Position numbers and translations under genes: made by a program. The notes below the pieces were generated by a model. The model ran no database searches and was not told the DNA's origin. It was given only the letters and a program-made list of their open reading frames with translations. From an uncultured Bacteroidales bacterium (GTDB taxonomy: Bacteria; Bacteroidota; Bacteroidia; Bacteroidales; WCHB1-69): a DNA stretch of 47,197 nt. Positions 35,883 through 43,319 of the stretch are shown here, piece after piece. Position 1 is the stretch's first letter; each line of letters begins with the position of its first letter. The stretch covers positions 1-47,197 of the forward strand of contig CAMHNQ010000020.1 in assembly GCA_946186495.1 (NCBI GenBank), given 5' to 3'.

Positions 35883-37676
35883 ATGGCAAATTATAAATAC
35901 CACATTCTGCTCTGCGGCGGTACGGGATGTACGGCCTCAGAAAGCCCCAAAATCAGAGAGAATTTTGTTCAAATCCTGAAAGAAAAGAACCTTTCCGACG
36001 ATGTGCAGGTCGTGACCACCGGTTGCTTCGGCTTCTGTGAAAAAGGCCCCATCGTGAAGATTCTGCCCGATAACACGTTCTACACCCAGGTGAAGCCCGA
36101 AGACGCCCTCGAAATCGTCAACGAGCATATCATCAAGGGTAGAAAAGTGACCCGTCTGCTCTATGAGAACCCTGAGGACAAGGAGCACATCTCCGACTCC
36201 AAGCACATGGGCTTCTACAAGAAACAGATGCGTATCGCCCTTCGTAACTGCGGTTTCATCGATCCCGAGAACATCGACGAGTACATCGCCCGCGACGGTT
36301 ACAAGGCCCTCGCCTCCGTTCTGGAGCAAAACGACCCCGCCGCCACCATCGACCTGATCAAGAAGTCGGGTTTGCGCGGCCGCGGCGGCGCCGGCTTCCC
36401 CACCGGCCTGAAGTGGGAGCTCTGCGCCAAGAACTCCGCCGACCAGAAGTACATCATCTGTAACGCCGACGAGGGTGACCCCGGCGCGTTCATGGATCGT
36501 TCCATCCTGGAAGGCGACCCGCACTCCATCATCGAGGCCATGGCCATCGGCGGCTTCTGTATCGGCGCCACCATCGGTCTGGTTTACATCCGCGCCGAAT
36601 ATCCGCTGGCTATCCACCGCCTGCAAGTCGCCATCGAGCAGGCCCGTGAATACGGCCTCCTCGGCAAGAACATCTTTGGCACGGACTTCGATTTCGACAT
36701 CATCCTCCGCTACGGCGCCGGCGCGTTTGTCTGCGGTGAGGAAACCGCCCTGATCCACTCCATGGAAGGCCAGCGCGGCGAGCCCACCTTCAAACCCCCG
36801 TTCCCGGCCGTTTCCGGTTACATGAAGAAACCCTCCAACGTGAACAACGTCGAGACCTACGCCAACATCCCCGTCATCATCAACAAGGGCTGGGAGTGGT
36901 TCTCCTCCATCGGCACGGAGAAGTCCAAAGGCACGAAAGTGTTCGCATTGGCCGGTCAAATCAACAACGTCGGTTTGATCGAGGTGCCCATGGGCATCAC
37001 CCTTCGCGAAGTCATCTACGAAATCGGCGGTGGCATCAAGGGCGGCAAGAAGTTCAAAGCCGTGCAGACCGGCGGTCCTTCCGGCGGCTGTCTGACCGAG
37101 AAGTTCCTCGACACCCCGATCGACTACGACAACCTCGTGGCAGCCGGCTCCATGATGGGCTCCGGCGGTATGATTGTCATGGACGAGACCTCCTGCATGG
37201 TCTCCGTCGCCAAGTTCTACCTCGACTTCACCGTGGAGGAATCCTGCGGCAAGTGCACCCCGTGCCGTATCGGCAACAAGCGCTTGAGCGAGATCCTCGA
37301 CCGCATCACCAAGGGCAACGGCACCATGGAAGACCTCGCCCTGCTGAAGAACCTCAGCCACGTCATCAAGGACACGGCTCTCTGCGGCCTCGGCCAGACC
37401 TCCCCGAACCCCGTGTTGTCCACCATCGACAACTTCTGGGACGAATACGTGGCCCACGTCACCGAAAAGAAATGCCCTGCCGGCCAGTGCAAGGCCCTCA
37501 AGCAGTATGTCATCGACGCGGAAAAATGTAAAGGTTGTACGGCCTGCGCCCGCAACTGCCCCGTCGGCGCCATCAAGGGCACGGTCAAGATGCCTCACGA
37601 AATCAACCAAGAGCTCTGTATCAAGTGCGGTACGTGTATTGAGAAATGTAAATTCGGTGCAATCAGTATTATTTAG
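35883..37676 (+). CDS. hydB: NuoF-like NADH-binding subunit of the [FeFe]-hydrogenase (HydB)
   Basis: This 597-aa flavoprotein binds FMN and NAD(H) in a cytoplasmic trimeric hydrogenase. The N-terminal thioredoxin-like [2Fe-2S] domain has C11, C16, C48 and C52. The NuoF core shows the NADH/FMN loop GLRGRGGAGFPTG (about residue 162), CNADEGDPGAF (about 192), GAGAFVCGEETAL (about 277), an SLBB domain, and the [4Fe-4S] site ESCGKCTPCRIG (about 451). The C-terminus adds two ferredoxin-type [4Fe-4S] motifs, CKGCTACARNCPVGAI (about 549) and CIKCGTCIEKCKFGAI (about 578). This matches HydB of electron-bifurcating HydABC enzymes, in which NADH and reduced ferredoxin together drive H2 formation, or the reverse. 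Length and all key residues look complete. Bifurcation is inferred from family architecture; biochemical variants without bifurcation exist. Confidence 0.95.
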   Translation: MANYKYHILLCGGTGCTASESPKIRENFVQILKEKNLSDDVQVVTTGCFGFCEKGPIVKILPDNTFYTQVKPEDALEIVNEHIIKGRKVTRLLYENPEDKEHISDSKHMGFYKKQMRIALRNCGFIDPENIDEYIARDGYKALASVLEQNDPAATIDLIKKSGLRGRGGAGFPTGLKWELCAKNSADQKYIICNADEGDPGAFMDRSILEGDPHSIIEAMAIGGFCIGATIGLVYIRAEYPLAIHRLQVAIEQAREYGLLGKNIFGTDFDFDIILRYGAGAFVCGEETALIHSMEGQRGEPTFKPPFPAVSGYMKKPSNVNNVETYANIPVIINKGWEWFSSIGTEKSKGTKVFALAGQINNVGLIEVPMGITLREVIYEIGGGIKGGKKFKAVQTGGPSGGCLTEKFLDTPIDYDNLVAAGSMMGSGGMIVMDETSCMVSVAKFYLDFTVEESCGKCTPCRIGNKRLSEILDRITKGNGTMEDLALLKNLSHVIKDTALCGLGQTSPNPVLSTIDNFWDEYVAHVTEKKCPAGQCKALKQYVIDAEKCKGCTACARNCPVGAIKGTVKMPHEINQELCIKCGTCIEKCKFGAISII

Positions 37677-37691
37677 TGAAAGGTGAACAAT

Positions 37692-39479
37692 ATGGATACA
37701 ATTAAATTAACAATAGACAATAGAGAAGTTGAAGTGCCGAAAGGTACTACGATTCTGAACGCCGCAAAGCAGATGGGTATCTCCATCCCCACCCTTTGCC
37801 ACTTTGAATTCAAGGGCATGGATGTCCACAACAGACCCGGCGGATGCCGTCTCTGCGTCGTGGAGGTCGCCGGCCGCCGCAACCTGGCTCCCGCTTGCGT
37901 CACCGAATGTATGCCCGACATGGTCGTCCGCACCAACTCGATGCGCGTGATCAACGCCCGCCGCACGGTGCTCGAGCTCATGCTCTCCGACCACCCGAAC
38001 GACTGTCTGCAGTGCGCCAAGAGCGGCAAGTGCGAGCTTCAAGCCCTCGCCATCCGCTTCGGCATCCGCAGCAACCCGTTCGTCGGCCCCGACCACGTCC
38101 AATCCAGCTACCAACTGGAGGTTTCCCCCTCCATCATCCGCGACATGAACAAGTGCGTCATGTGCCGTCGCTGTGAGATGATGTGCAACGAGATGCAGAC
38201 CGTGGGTGCCCTTTCCGCCATCGAGCGCGGCTTCCCGGCAGTCGTCTCCACTGCCTTCAACCAGCACCTCGACCACTCCCCGTGCACGTTCTGCGGACAG
38301 TGTGTGGCCGTCTGCCCCGTGGGCGCCCTCACCGAAGTCGATAACACCGCCAAGGTCATCCGCTCCATCGTGGATCCTTCCAAGAAGACGGTCGTCCAAG
38401 TGGCTCCCGCCGTGCGCGTGGCCCTCGGCGAGGAATTCGGCATGAAGCCCGGCTCCATCGTGACCGGCAAGCTCACCGCCGCCCTCAAGGCCCTTGGCTT
38501 CGACTATGTGTTCGACACCGACTGGAGTGCTGACTTGACCATCATGGAAGAGGGTACCGAGCTTCTCGGCCGCCTCAAGAGATTTCTCGGTGGCGACAAG
38601 GATGTCAAGCTGCCTATCCTGACCTCCTGCTGCCCGGCATGGGTGAACTTCTTCGAGCACCAGTTCCCGGAACTGAAGGAACTGCCCTCCACCGCGAAGT
38701 CCCCGCAACAGATGTTCGGCGCCATGGCCAAGACCTATTTTGCCGAGAAGATCAACTGCAAACGCGAAGACATGGTCTGCATCTCTGTGATGCCCTGCCT
38801 CGCCAAGAAGTACGAGTGCGGTCGTGACGAGTTCAAGGTGAACGGCAATCCTGATGTCGATTTCTCCATCACCACCCGCGAGCTGGCCGCCCTCATCAAA
38901 CAGGCCAACATCGACTTCACGAAACTTCCCGAGGAAGAGTTCGACAGCCCGCTCGGCGAATCCACTGGCGCTGCCGTCATCTTCGGCACCACCGGCGGCG
39001 TGATCGAGGCTGCTGTGCGTACCGCCTACGAAGTCTATACCGGAAAACAGTGTCCGAAAATCGACTTCGAGGAACTGCGCGGTCTGGAAGGCATCCGTTC
39101 CGCCACCATCGACTTCGACGGCCTGCCGATCAACATCGGTATCGCACACGGCTTGAAGAATGCCCGCAAGCTGTTAGAGGACATCAAGGCTGGCAAGTGC
39201 AACTTCCACGCCATCGAGATCATGGCCTGCCCTGGCGGCTGTATCGACGGCGGTGGCCAGCCCCTGCACCACGGCAACGGCGACATCATCAAAGCCCGTT
39301 GGGAAGCCATCTACCAAGCAGACAAGAACATGCCGATTCGTAAATCCCACGAGAACCCGTCCATCCAAACCCTCTACAAGGAGTTCCTGGGCGAGCCTTG
39401 CGGCCACAAATCGCATGAACTGCTGCATACCCACTATTTCGACAAACAGACAACAGTTGAGGTTGATTTAAACAAATAA
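37692..39479 (+). CDS. hydA: Catalytic [FeFe]-hydrogenase subunit (HydA)
   Basis: This protein makes or oxidises H2 at the H-cluster. With ATG 37692 (595 aa; an in-frame GTG at 37683 overlaps the likely ribosome site), the N-terminus has a [2Fe-2S] domain (C36, C52, C55, C69), a His-Cys3 [4Fe-4S] site (H101, C105, C108, C114), and two [4Fe-4S] motifs (C155/158/161/165 and C198/201/204/208). H-cluster motifs are canonical: L1 TSCCPAW (C313), L2 MPCLAKKYEC (C369) and L3 ACPGGCIDGGGQP (C513, C517). The small-subunit-like domain follows at the C-terminus (RKSHENPSIQTLYKEFLG). This is the M3-type layout of group A enzymes. It lies 15 bp after hydB. The maturases needed to build the H-cluster (HydE, HydF, HydG) are not in the window and must be encoded elsewhere. 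Confidence 0.96.
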   Translation: MDTIKLTIDNREVEVPKGTTILNAAKQMGISIPTLCHFEFKGMDVHNRPGGCRLCVVEVAGRRNLAPACVTECMPDMVVRTNSMRVINARRTVLELMLSDHPNDCLQCAKSGKCELQALAIRFGIRSNPFVGPDHVQSSYQLEVSPSIIRDMNKCVMCRRCEMMCNEMQTVGALSAIERGFPAVVSTAFNQHLDHSPCTFCGQCVAVCPVGALTEVDNTAKVIRSIVDPSKKTVVQVAPAVRVALGEEFGMKPGSIVTGKLTAALKALGFDYVFDTDWSADLTIMEEGTELLGRLKRFLGGDKDVKLPILTSCCPAWVNFFEHQFPELKELPSTAKSPQQMFGAMAKTYFAEKINCKREDMVCISVMPCLAKKYECGRDEFKVNGNPDVDFSITTRELAALIKQANIDFTKLPEEEFDSPLGESTGAAVIFGTTGGVIEAAVRTAYEVYTGKQCPKIDFEELRGLEGIRSATIDFDGLPINIGIAHGLKNARKLLEDIKAGKCNFHAIEIMACPGGCIDGGGQPLHHGNGDIIKARWEAIYQADKNMPIRKSHENPSIQTLYKEFLGEPCGHKSHELLHTHYFDKQTTVEVDLNK

Positions 39480-39519
39480 TACTGTTGCAGTCATTCATCA
39501 ATAATTAAAAAAGAACATT

Positions 39520-40017
39520 ATGGATAAGATAATTATCAAAATGAAAAAAGAAGTCAGTGACAAGATTATTGAGATCTGCGACAGCTTCAATAATGCTCCT
39601 GGCGAATTGATTAACGTGTTGCATCAAACGCAGGACTTCTTGGGCTACCTCCCCGCCGAGGCCCAGGAGTTGATTGCCGAGAGACTGCACATCCCGACCG
39701 CCAAAGTCTATGGCGTGGTCTCTTTCTACTCCTTCTTCACCATGCAGCCGAAGGGTAAATACCCGGTGTCTGTCTGCATGGGCACGGCCTGCTACGTTCG
39801 CGGTGCCGAGAAGATTCTTGATGCATTCACCAACGAACTCAAAATCCCTGTCGGCGAAACCGACAAGGACGGTCTCTTCTCCCTCACCTCCTTGCGCTGC
39901 GTCGGCGCTTGCGGTCTGGCTCCCGTCGCCTTGGTTGACGGCAAAGTCTATGGCCGACTTGCTCCTGCCAACGTCAAGAACATCGTGAACGAGTACAGAG
40001 AGATGGATAAACAATAA
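39520..40017 (+). CDS. hydC: NuoE-like [2Fe-2S] subunit of the hydrogenase (HydC)
   Basis: This 165-aa protein has the NuoE layout: a helical N-terminal part (PGELINVLHQTQDFLGYLP, VYGVVSFYSFF) and a thioredoxin-like domain with the [2Fe-2S] ligands C86, C91 (CMGTAC) and C127, C131 (CVGAC). It passes electrons between HydB flavin and the iron-sulfur chain. It lies 40 bp after hydA and is the last gene of the operon; in many other species hydC comes first, so the order differs here. The start is ATG 39520; Met8 would also keep the fold. The last 38 codons are copied at 46084-46198. A strong terminator follows at 40041. Confidence 0.93.
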   Translation: MDKIIIKMKKEVSDKIIEICDSFNNAPGELINVLHQTQDFLGYLPAEAQELIAERLHIPTAKVYGVVSFYSFFTMQPKGKYPVSVCMGTACYVRGAEKILDAFTNELKIPVGETDKDGLFSLTSLRCVGACGLAPVALVDGKVYGRLAPANVKNIVNEYREMDKQ

Positions 40018-40040
40018 TTCCTGATCTGTAGGATATGAGA

Positions 40041-40069
40041 AAGGCGTCGCGGTTGCGGCGCCTTTTTTT
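40041..40069 (+). terminator. Terminator of the hydrogenase operon (copy 1 of 3)
   Basis: AAGGCGTCGC pairs with GCGGCGCCTT (loop GGTT, one G-T pair), followed by seven T in all. The same hairpin occurs at 42581-42609 and 46222-46251, each time directly before the 28-nt palindrome and an MNT gene. Confidence 0.88.
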
Positions 40070-40097
40070 GTAGGGGTGAATCATTATTCGCCCCTAC
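40070..40097. repeat. 28-nt REP-like palindrome, copy 1
   Basis: GTAGGGGTGAATCA followed by TTATTCGCCCCTAC. The arms pair except for a wobble and the AT centre. Relatives at 42611-42638, 46252-46279 and, in reverse orientation, 45890-45917. Confidence 0.8.
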
Positions 40098-40118
40098 GGG
40101 TTGTATATATAAAAAATG

Positions 40119-40126
40119 TATCTTTG
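40119..40126 (+). promoter_or_regulatory. -7 box of MNT/HEPN module 1
   Basis: TATCTTTG, 22 nt before the ATG at 40148, in a block (GTTGTATATATAAAAAATG and TTTGCCTTTGCAAAAGAAGAC) shared with modules 2 and 3. A TTG 15 nt upstream, at the edge of the palindrome, may act as the -33 element. The leader would be only about 15 nt. Confidence 0.6.
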
Positions 40127-40147
40127 CCTTTGCAAAAGAAGACAATT

Positions 40148-40462
40148 ATGAATCGCAAGGAAATAGTGGAAAAAGCCAAGCAGGCCATCCGTTCTGTCGA
40201 GCCGGATGCGGAAATCATTTTGTTTGGCAGTGAAGCCCGCGGCGACGCCCGTCCCGACAGTGACATTGACCTGTTGGTGCTGCTGTCCGGCGACAAAAAG
40301 TCTGTTGACCGCGAACTCAAAATCAGCGGCCAGGCAATGCTACTCGAAATAGAAACAGGAGTTAACATCAGTCCTAAGATATATTTGAAAAAAGATTGGG
40401 AAAACAGGCCTTTTGTTACACCATTTTATCTTAATGTTATGAGGGAGGGCATTGCATTATGA
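40148..40462 (+). CDS. MNT-type nucleotidyltransferase, module 1
   Basis: This 104-aa minimal nucleotidyltransferase has the catalytic signature GSEARGDARPDSDIDLL (GS-x10-D-x-D; G27, S28, D39, D41). Such proteins are paired with HEPN proteins and, in studied cases (MntA of Shewanella), block them by attaching AMP groups. The family differs from the mntA genes of modules 2 and 3: after the catalytic motif it has a longer C-terminus (SPKIYLKKDWENRPFVTPFY) that in related proteins contacts the partner. Start is the ATG 22 nt after the -7 box. It overlaps the HEPN gene by 4 bp (ATGA), as expected for translational coupling. Confidence 0.85.
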   Translation: MNRKEIVEKAKQAIRSVEPDAEIILFGSEARGDARPDSDIDLLVLLSGDKKSVDRELKISGQAMLLEIETGVNISPKIYLKKDWENRPFVTPFYLNVMREGIAL

Positions 40463-40865
40463 CACAACAGTGGGACAAAGAGAGTAGAGATGCTCTGATT
40501 GCATATCGCATGAAACGGGCTGACGAAACCATGCAAGAGGCTGATTTAATGATCAAAGAAAGTCTTTATCATGGAGCCATCAACAGATTGTACTATGCCT
40601 GTTACTATGCTACTGTCGCTATTCTGCTAAAGAATGGCATTCAAGCACAAACCCACGCAGGGGTAAAAACCATGTTAGGACTGCATTTTGTTTCCAAAGG
40701 ATTGAAATAGGGAGAATCCTTACTACTCTCTTTGAAAGACGTCAAACTGGCGACTATGATGATTTTGTACTATGCGATCAATCTGAAGTTGTCGAATTGA
40801 GAGAAAAAGCGGTTGCTTATATAGATTGTATGAAATCATTGCTGTCTGATGCAGACGAACAATAA
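40459..40865 (+). pseudogene. HEPN-domain protein, module 1, with frameshift
   Basis: The first 83 codons (to the stop at 40708-40710) encode the front of a PF05168-type HEPN protein: MKRADETMQEADLMI, AINRLYYACYYATVAILL, THAGVKTMLGLHFVSKG. The expected remainder continues in the next frame from 40701: IEIGRILTTLFERRQTGDYD, DFVLCDQSEVVELREKA, ending DADEQ at 40865 (about 135 aa in total). One base is therefore missing near 40692-40700. The truncated form lacks the C-terminal helices and is probably inactive. A sequencing error is possible but the partner gene is intact. The RNase motif R-x4-6-H seen in HepT proteins is not evident in this subfamily. Confidence 0.8.
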
Positions 40866-40907
40866 CATATTAACCCCATATTTTTCACCAAAAACCAAAA
40901 AACACCG

Positions 40908-41046
40908 AAAAGAAAAACTGAAATTATAACATATTGACATAAAGCGTTTTCGCTTTTCTTAGCAAGTGGAAATCTGGTAAATTTCTCAAATTAATGCACA
41001 AGAAAGTCGAAACGCTCACGGTTATATCCGTGGGCTTTCTTGTTTG
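40908..41046 (+). ncRNA. Perfect 139-bp repeat, copy A; possible structured RNA
   Basis: Identical to 43371-43509. Predicted pairings: local hairpin AAAGCG-TTTT-CGCTTT (40941-40956); strong stem ACAAGAAAG (40998-41006) with CTTTCTTGT (41035-41043), enclosing CACGG-TTATAT-CCGTG; and a long-range helix AGCGTTTTCG (40943-40952) with CGAAACGCT (41008-41016), which would form a pseudoknot with the strong stem and compete with the first hairpin. I do not recognise the family. Strand is assumed from the flanking genes. Confidence 0.5.
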
Positions 41047-41200
41047 TAGTGACAGGTCCGTCCAGAGCCTCGGTTGTAAACATGAAGTTCACGGATTTTT
41101 TATGTTTGTGATTTACGAGCGGAACCTTCCTACGGGAAATTACGAAAAACAGTTGCAACAATTACACAAGATTTAATAGAATGCCTGGATGAAAAAAACG

Positions 41201-41208
41201 TACCTTTG
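41201..41208 (+). promoter_or_regulatory. -7 box of the serine hydrolase gene
   Basis: TACCTTTG, 29 nt before the ATG at 41238. No clear -33 TTTG. If this is the promoter, repeat A lies upstream of the transcript and not in its leader. Confidence 0.5.
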
Positions 41209-41237
41209 CAAATTCTTTCAAAACAATAAACGATACT

Positions 41238-42404
41238 ATGAATGCCTTAAACAAAATACTGACACTCGCTATCATCGCATTGGCCATGTCTTCTTGCGCG
41301 ATTGTAAGGGGACTGAAGACTGATGGCAAGAACGGTCCTAATATCTTCAGTTTTGAGCAGCGCGAACTCGACACGATAGCCAACGGCAAGCAAACATTCC
41401 AATTCCCATACGGCAAACGGGCCGACTGGATTGACACACTGCATTTCACTCAGCCTCATTGCGAAAGCAAGCCCTTCGGGGAGGAGATGGCGTCGGCAAG
41501 TACCACGCAGGGATGGCTCATCCTCCATAATGACAGCATCGTTTACGAAAAATATTGTGGTGATTTCTCTGCCGACCGCTTGGCCACTATCTTCTCCGTT
41601 TCCAAGTCCATCACATCGCTAATGTGCGGTATCGCGGTAGATGATGGCTACATCCGCAGCATCGACGACCCCGTTACCAATTATCTGCCGGAGTTGAAGA
41701 AGAAAGACCCGATGTGGCAGAAACTGACCATCCGCCATCTGCTCGACATGAAGAGCGGACTGGATTTCGACGACATATATGAATTCAGCTGGAAAGAGTT
41801 GAAGTACCTTAACGCGATGGCCAAGTTGAATTACGGACACGACATTATGAAGCAGATAGAAGGGCTGAAATTCCGCTGCGAACCTGGCACCCAGCGCCGA
41901 TATGAAAGCATGACTACGGCCATTCTCGGTGTTGTCATCGAGCGGGCTTCAGGCAAGCGTTATGCCGACTATCTTAGCGAGAAAGTTTGGAAACCGCTCG
42001 GCATGGAGCATTCCGCACTCATCAACATCGACAGCCGCGAACACGACGTAGCGCACAGCTTCGGCGGCATAGCAACCACCCTGCCAGACCTCGCCAAAAT
42101 AGGCCGTCTATATCTCCATAATGGTATGTGGGATGGCAAGCGTATTGTGAGCGAGGAATGGATACGTCAAACAATAGAGTTCGATTCCACCAATATCGGC
42201 TATCACTTCAACTGGTATAATATAAATTACGAAGGCTACATACGTCCAGAACATTCCGGCTATTATGCACTGGGCATCTGCAACCAGGTGCTTTACGTCA
42301 ACCCCGACAAGAACCTTGTCATGGTAAGAATTGGGAAGCACAACAACTGCTGCGCCATTATTCCGGTGCTCCTTGAGCAGTTAGCCATCTCATGGAAAGA
42401 ATGA
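41238..42404 (+). CDS. Lipoprotein serine hydrolase, beta-lactamase/DD-peptidase family
   Basis: This 388-aa protein starts with a lipoprotein signal (lipobox LAMSSC, Cys20), so it is probably anchored in a membrane facing the periplasm or cell surface. The PF00144 fold is clear: nucleophile motif S120-V-S-K123, IDDPVTNYLPEL, LTIRHLLDMKSGL, GTQRRYESMTTAILGVVIER, and WKPLGMEHSAL. The second catalytic motif is Y222-E-S224 in place of the usual Y-x-N, and the last motif (HxG or KTG) is not obvious: the region reads SGYYALGICNQVLYVNPDKN where relatives have a His-Gly pair. Family members include esterases, D-aminopeptidases and DD-carboxypeptidases, so the substrate cannot be predicted. It is flanked by MNT/HEPN modules on both sides and appears to be a single-gene transcript. 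Confidence 0.85.
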   Translation: MNALNKILTLAIIALAMSSCAIVRGLKTDGKNGPNIFSFEQRELDTIANGKQTFQFPYGKRADWIDTLHFTQPHCESKPFGEEMASASTTQGWLILHNDSIVYEKYCGDFSADRLATIFSVSKSITSLMCGIAVDDGYIRSIDDPVTNYLPELKKKDPMWQKLTIRHLLDMKSGLDFDDIYEFSWKELKYLNAMAKLNYGHDIMKQIEGLKFRCEPGTQRRYESMTTAILGVVIERASGKRYADYLSEKVWKPLGMEHSALINIDSREHDVAHSFGGIATTLPDLAKIGRLYLHNGMWDGKRIVSEEWIRQTIEFDSTNIGYHFNWYNINYEGYIRPEHSGYYALGICNQVLYVNPDKNLVMVRIGKHNNCCAIIPVLLEQLAISWKE

Positions 42405-42571
42405 CACCCAAGAGTGTGCCTCCACCGGCATCAACCATAGTCCTACACACAGTGCTCCCACTTCAGGAAAATGATTTCTCGCTGGTTGGTGACTTCGGCC
42501 ACCACCGCCATCGCCGTGAGAAACAGAATGATAGACACATTCCGTAGTACTGATGTATTCCACTTTTCCAT
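42405..42571 (-). pseudogene. N-terminal remnant of a small membrane protein
   Basis: From ATG 42571 the minus strand encodes MEKWNTSVLRNVSIILFLTA and then MAVVAEVTNQREIIF. In that frame it then ends quickly, but a one-base shift after REIIF restores PEVGALCVGLW and LMPVEAHSW up to the serine hydrolase stop codon. This resembles the start of a multi-spanning Bacteroidota membrane protein. The rest is missing because the serine hydrolase gene begins there. It indicates that an older gene was cut by the arrival of the hydrolase. Confidence 0.45.
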
Positions 42572-42580
42572 TTTATGGAA

Positions 42581-42609
42581 AAGGCGTCGCGGTTGCGGCG
42601 CCTTTTTTT
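42581..42609 (+). terminator. Terminator hairpin, copy 2
   Basis: Same hairpin as at 40041 (AAGGCGTCGC, GGTT, GCGGCGCCTT and a T-run). It lies 176 bp after the serine hydrolase stop, so here it may end that transcript; its presence is better explained as part of the duplicated module front. Confidence 0.8.
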
Positions 42610-42610
42610 T

Positions 42611-42638
42611 GTAGGTGCGAATCATTATTCACCCCTAC
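42611..42638. repeat. 28-nt REP-like palindrome, copy 2
   Basis: GTAGGTGCGAATCA followed by TTATTCACCCCTAC. It has two mismatched pairs compared with copies 1 and 3, so it is the most diverged of the three intergenic copies. Confidence 0.75.
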
Positions 42639-42659
42639 GGGTTGTATATATAAAAAATG

Positions 42660-42667
42660 TATTTTTG
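42660..42667 (+). promoter_or_regulatory. -7 box of MNT/HEPN module 2
   Basis: TATTTTTG, 21 nt before the ATG at 42689. The position and flanks match modules 1 and 3, which have TATCTTTG. Confidence 0.55.
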
Positions 42668-42688
42668 CCTTTGCAAAAGAAGACGATT

Positions 42689-42988
42689 ATGAGCACAGAA
42701 ATGATTGAGACCATACGCGAGTATTTCAAGACCCAGCCTGTGTTGAAGGCTTGGATCTTTGGCTCGTATGCACGTGGCGAGGAAACGGAGGACAGTGATG
42801 TGGATATTTTAGTAAAATATGATGATACTGACAGTACTGTCGGGTTAATGAAAATCGCGAGTATGTACGTTGCATTGAAAAAAATGCTCAACAGAGAGGT
42901 TGACCTCGTTGAAGAAGGAACTCTTTTACCGTTTGCGGTTGAGAGTGCTGATAATGATAAAATTTTGATTTATGAGAGAGCCAGTTAG
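42689..42988 (+). CDS. mntA: MntA antitoxin nucleotidyltransferase, module 2
   Basis: This 99-aa protein has the catalytic signature GSYARGEETEDSDVDIL (GS-x10-D-x-D; G25, S26, D37, D39), the motif of MntA proteins that AMPylate HepT. The first about 124 bases are the same as mntA of module 3 apart from one base, but after DVDILV the sequences part (KYDDTDSTVGLMKIASMYVA here). The track of the frame extends upstream, but ATG 42689 fits the shared promoter. It overlaps hepT by 17 bp. Complete and probably functional. Confidence 0.88.
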   Translation: MSTEMIETIREYFKTQPVLKAWIFGSYARGEETEDSDVDILVKYDDTDSTVGLMKIASMYVALKKMLNREVDLVEEGTLLPFAVESADNDKILIYERAS

Positions 42989-43319
42989 AGACAAAGAACG
43001 ACTTATTCATATCCTCGAAGCTATTGACCGCATCCAAAATAGGATGCCTGCTTTAGATTTGGACAACTTGTTGCAAGATGCATTGGTGTATTACGGTGTT
43101 GTCAAGAGTATAGAAATCATCGGGGAAGCTGTTTATAAGTTATCCACAAGTTTCAAAGACGCGCACCCGCAAACAGTTTGGGAGAATATAGAAGGTATGC
43201 GTCATGTACTGGTTCACGATTATTATCAGATTCTCCCAGACAGAGTGTTAGATGTTGTAATCAACGACCTCCCTCCTCTCAGAGGCCAAATCGAACAATA
43301 CCTCTCCGAAATGGAGTAA
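42972..43319 (+). CDS. hepT: HepT-like HEPN ribonuclease toxin (DUF86), module 2
   Basis: This 115-aa DUF86 protein carries the complete R-x4-H-x-Y motif, R77-HVLV-H82-D-Y84. In studied HepT toxins the Arg and His cut RNA and the Tyr is the AMPylation target of MntA. Other family features are ILEAIDRIQ, DALVYYGVVKSIEIIGEAVY and HPQTVWENIEGMR. It overlaps mntA by 17 bp, so the pair is likely translationally coupled. It is the only one of the three HEPN genes in the window that is intact. Repeat copy B begins 51 bp after the stop. Confidence 0.9.
   Translation: MREPVRDKERLIHILEAIDRIQNRMPALDLDNLLQDALVYYGVVKSIEIIGEAVYKLSTSFKDAHPQTVWENIEGMRHVLVHDYYQILPDRVLDVVINDLPPLRGQIEQYLSEME

Larger units (their letters stand above)
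40866..41237. other. Gene-free region with structured 139-bp repeat copy A
   Basis: Between module 1 and the serine hydrolase. It holds the repeat at 40908-41046, a less conserved extension to about 41124 (CCAGAGCCT, TTCACGGATTTTTT, GAGCGGAA shared with copy B), and a TACCTTTG box at 41201-41208. No gene is supported. Confidence 0.8.

Noticed and set aside
35937-39149. Minus-strand frames of 557 and 480 aa opposite hydB and hydA
   Set aside because: Shadows of well-conserved hydrogenase genes with strong codon bias.
40459-40865. Programmed frameshift in the module-1 HEPN gene
   Set aside because: No slippery heptamer with a downstream structure is evident; a simple one-base loss explains it better.
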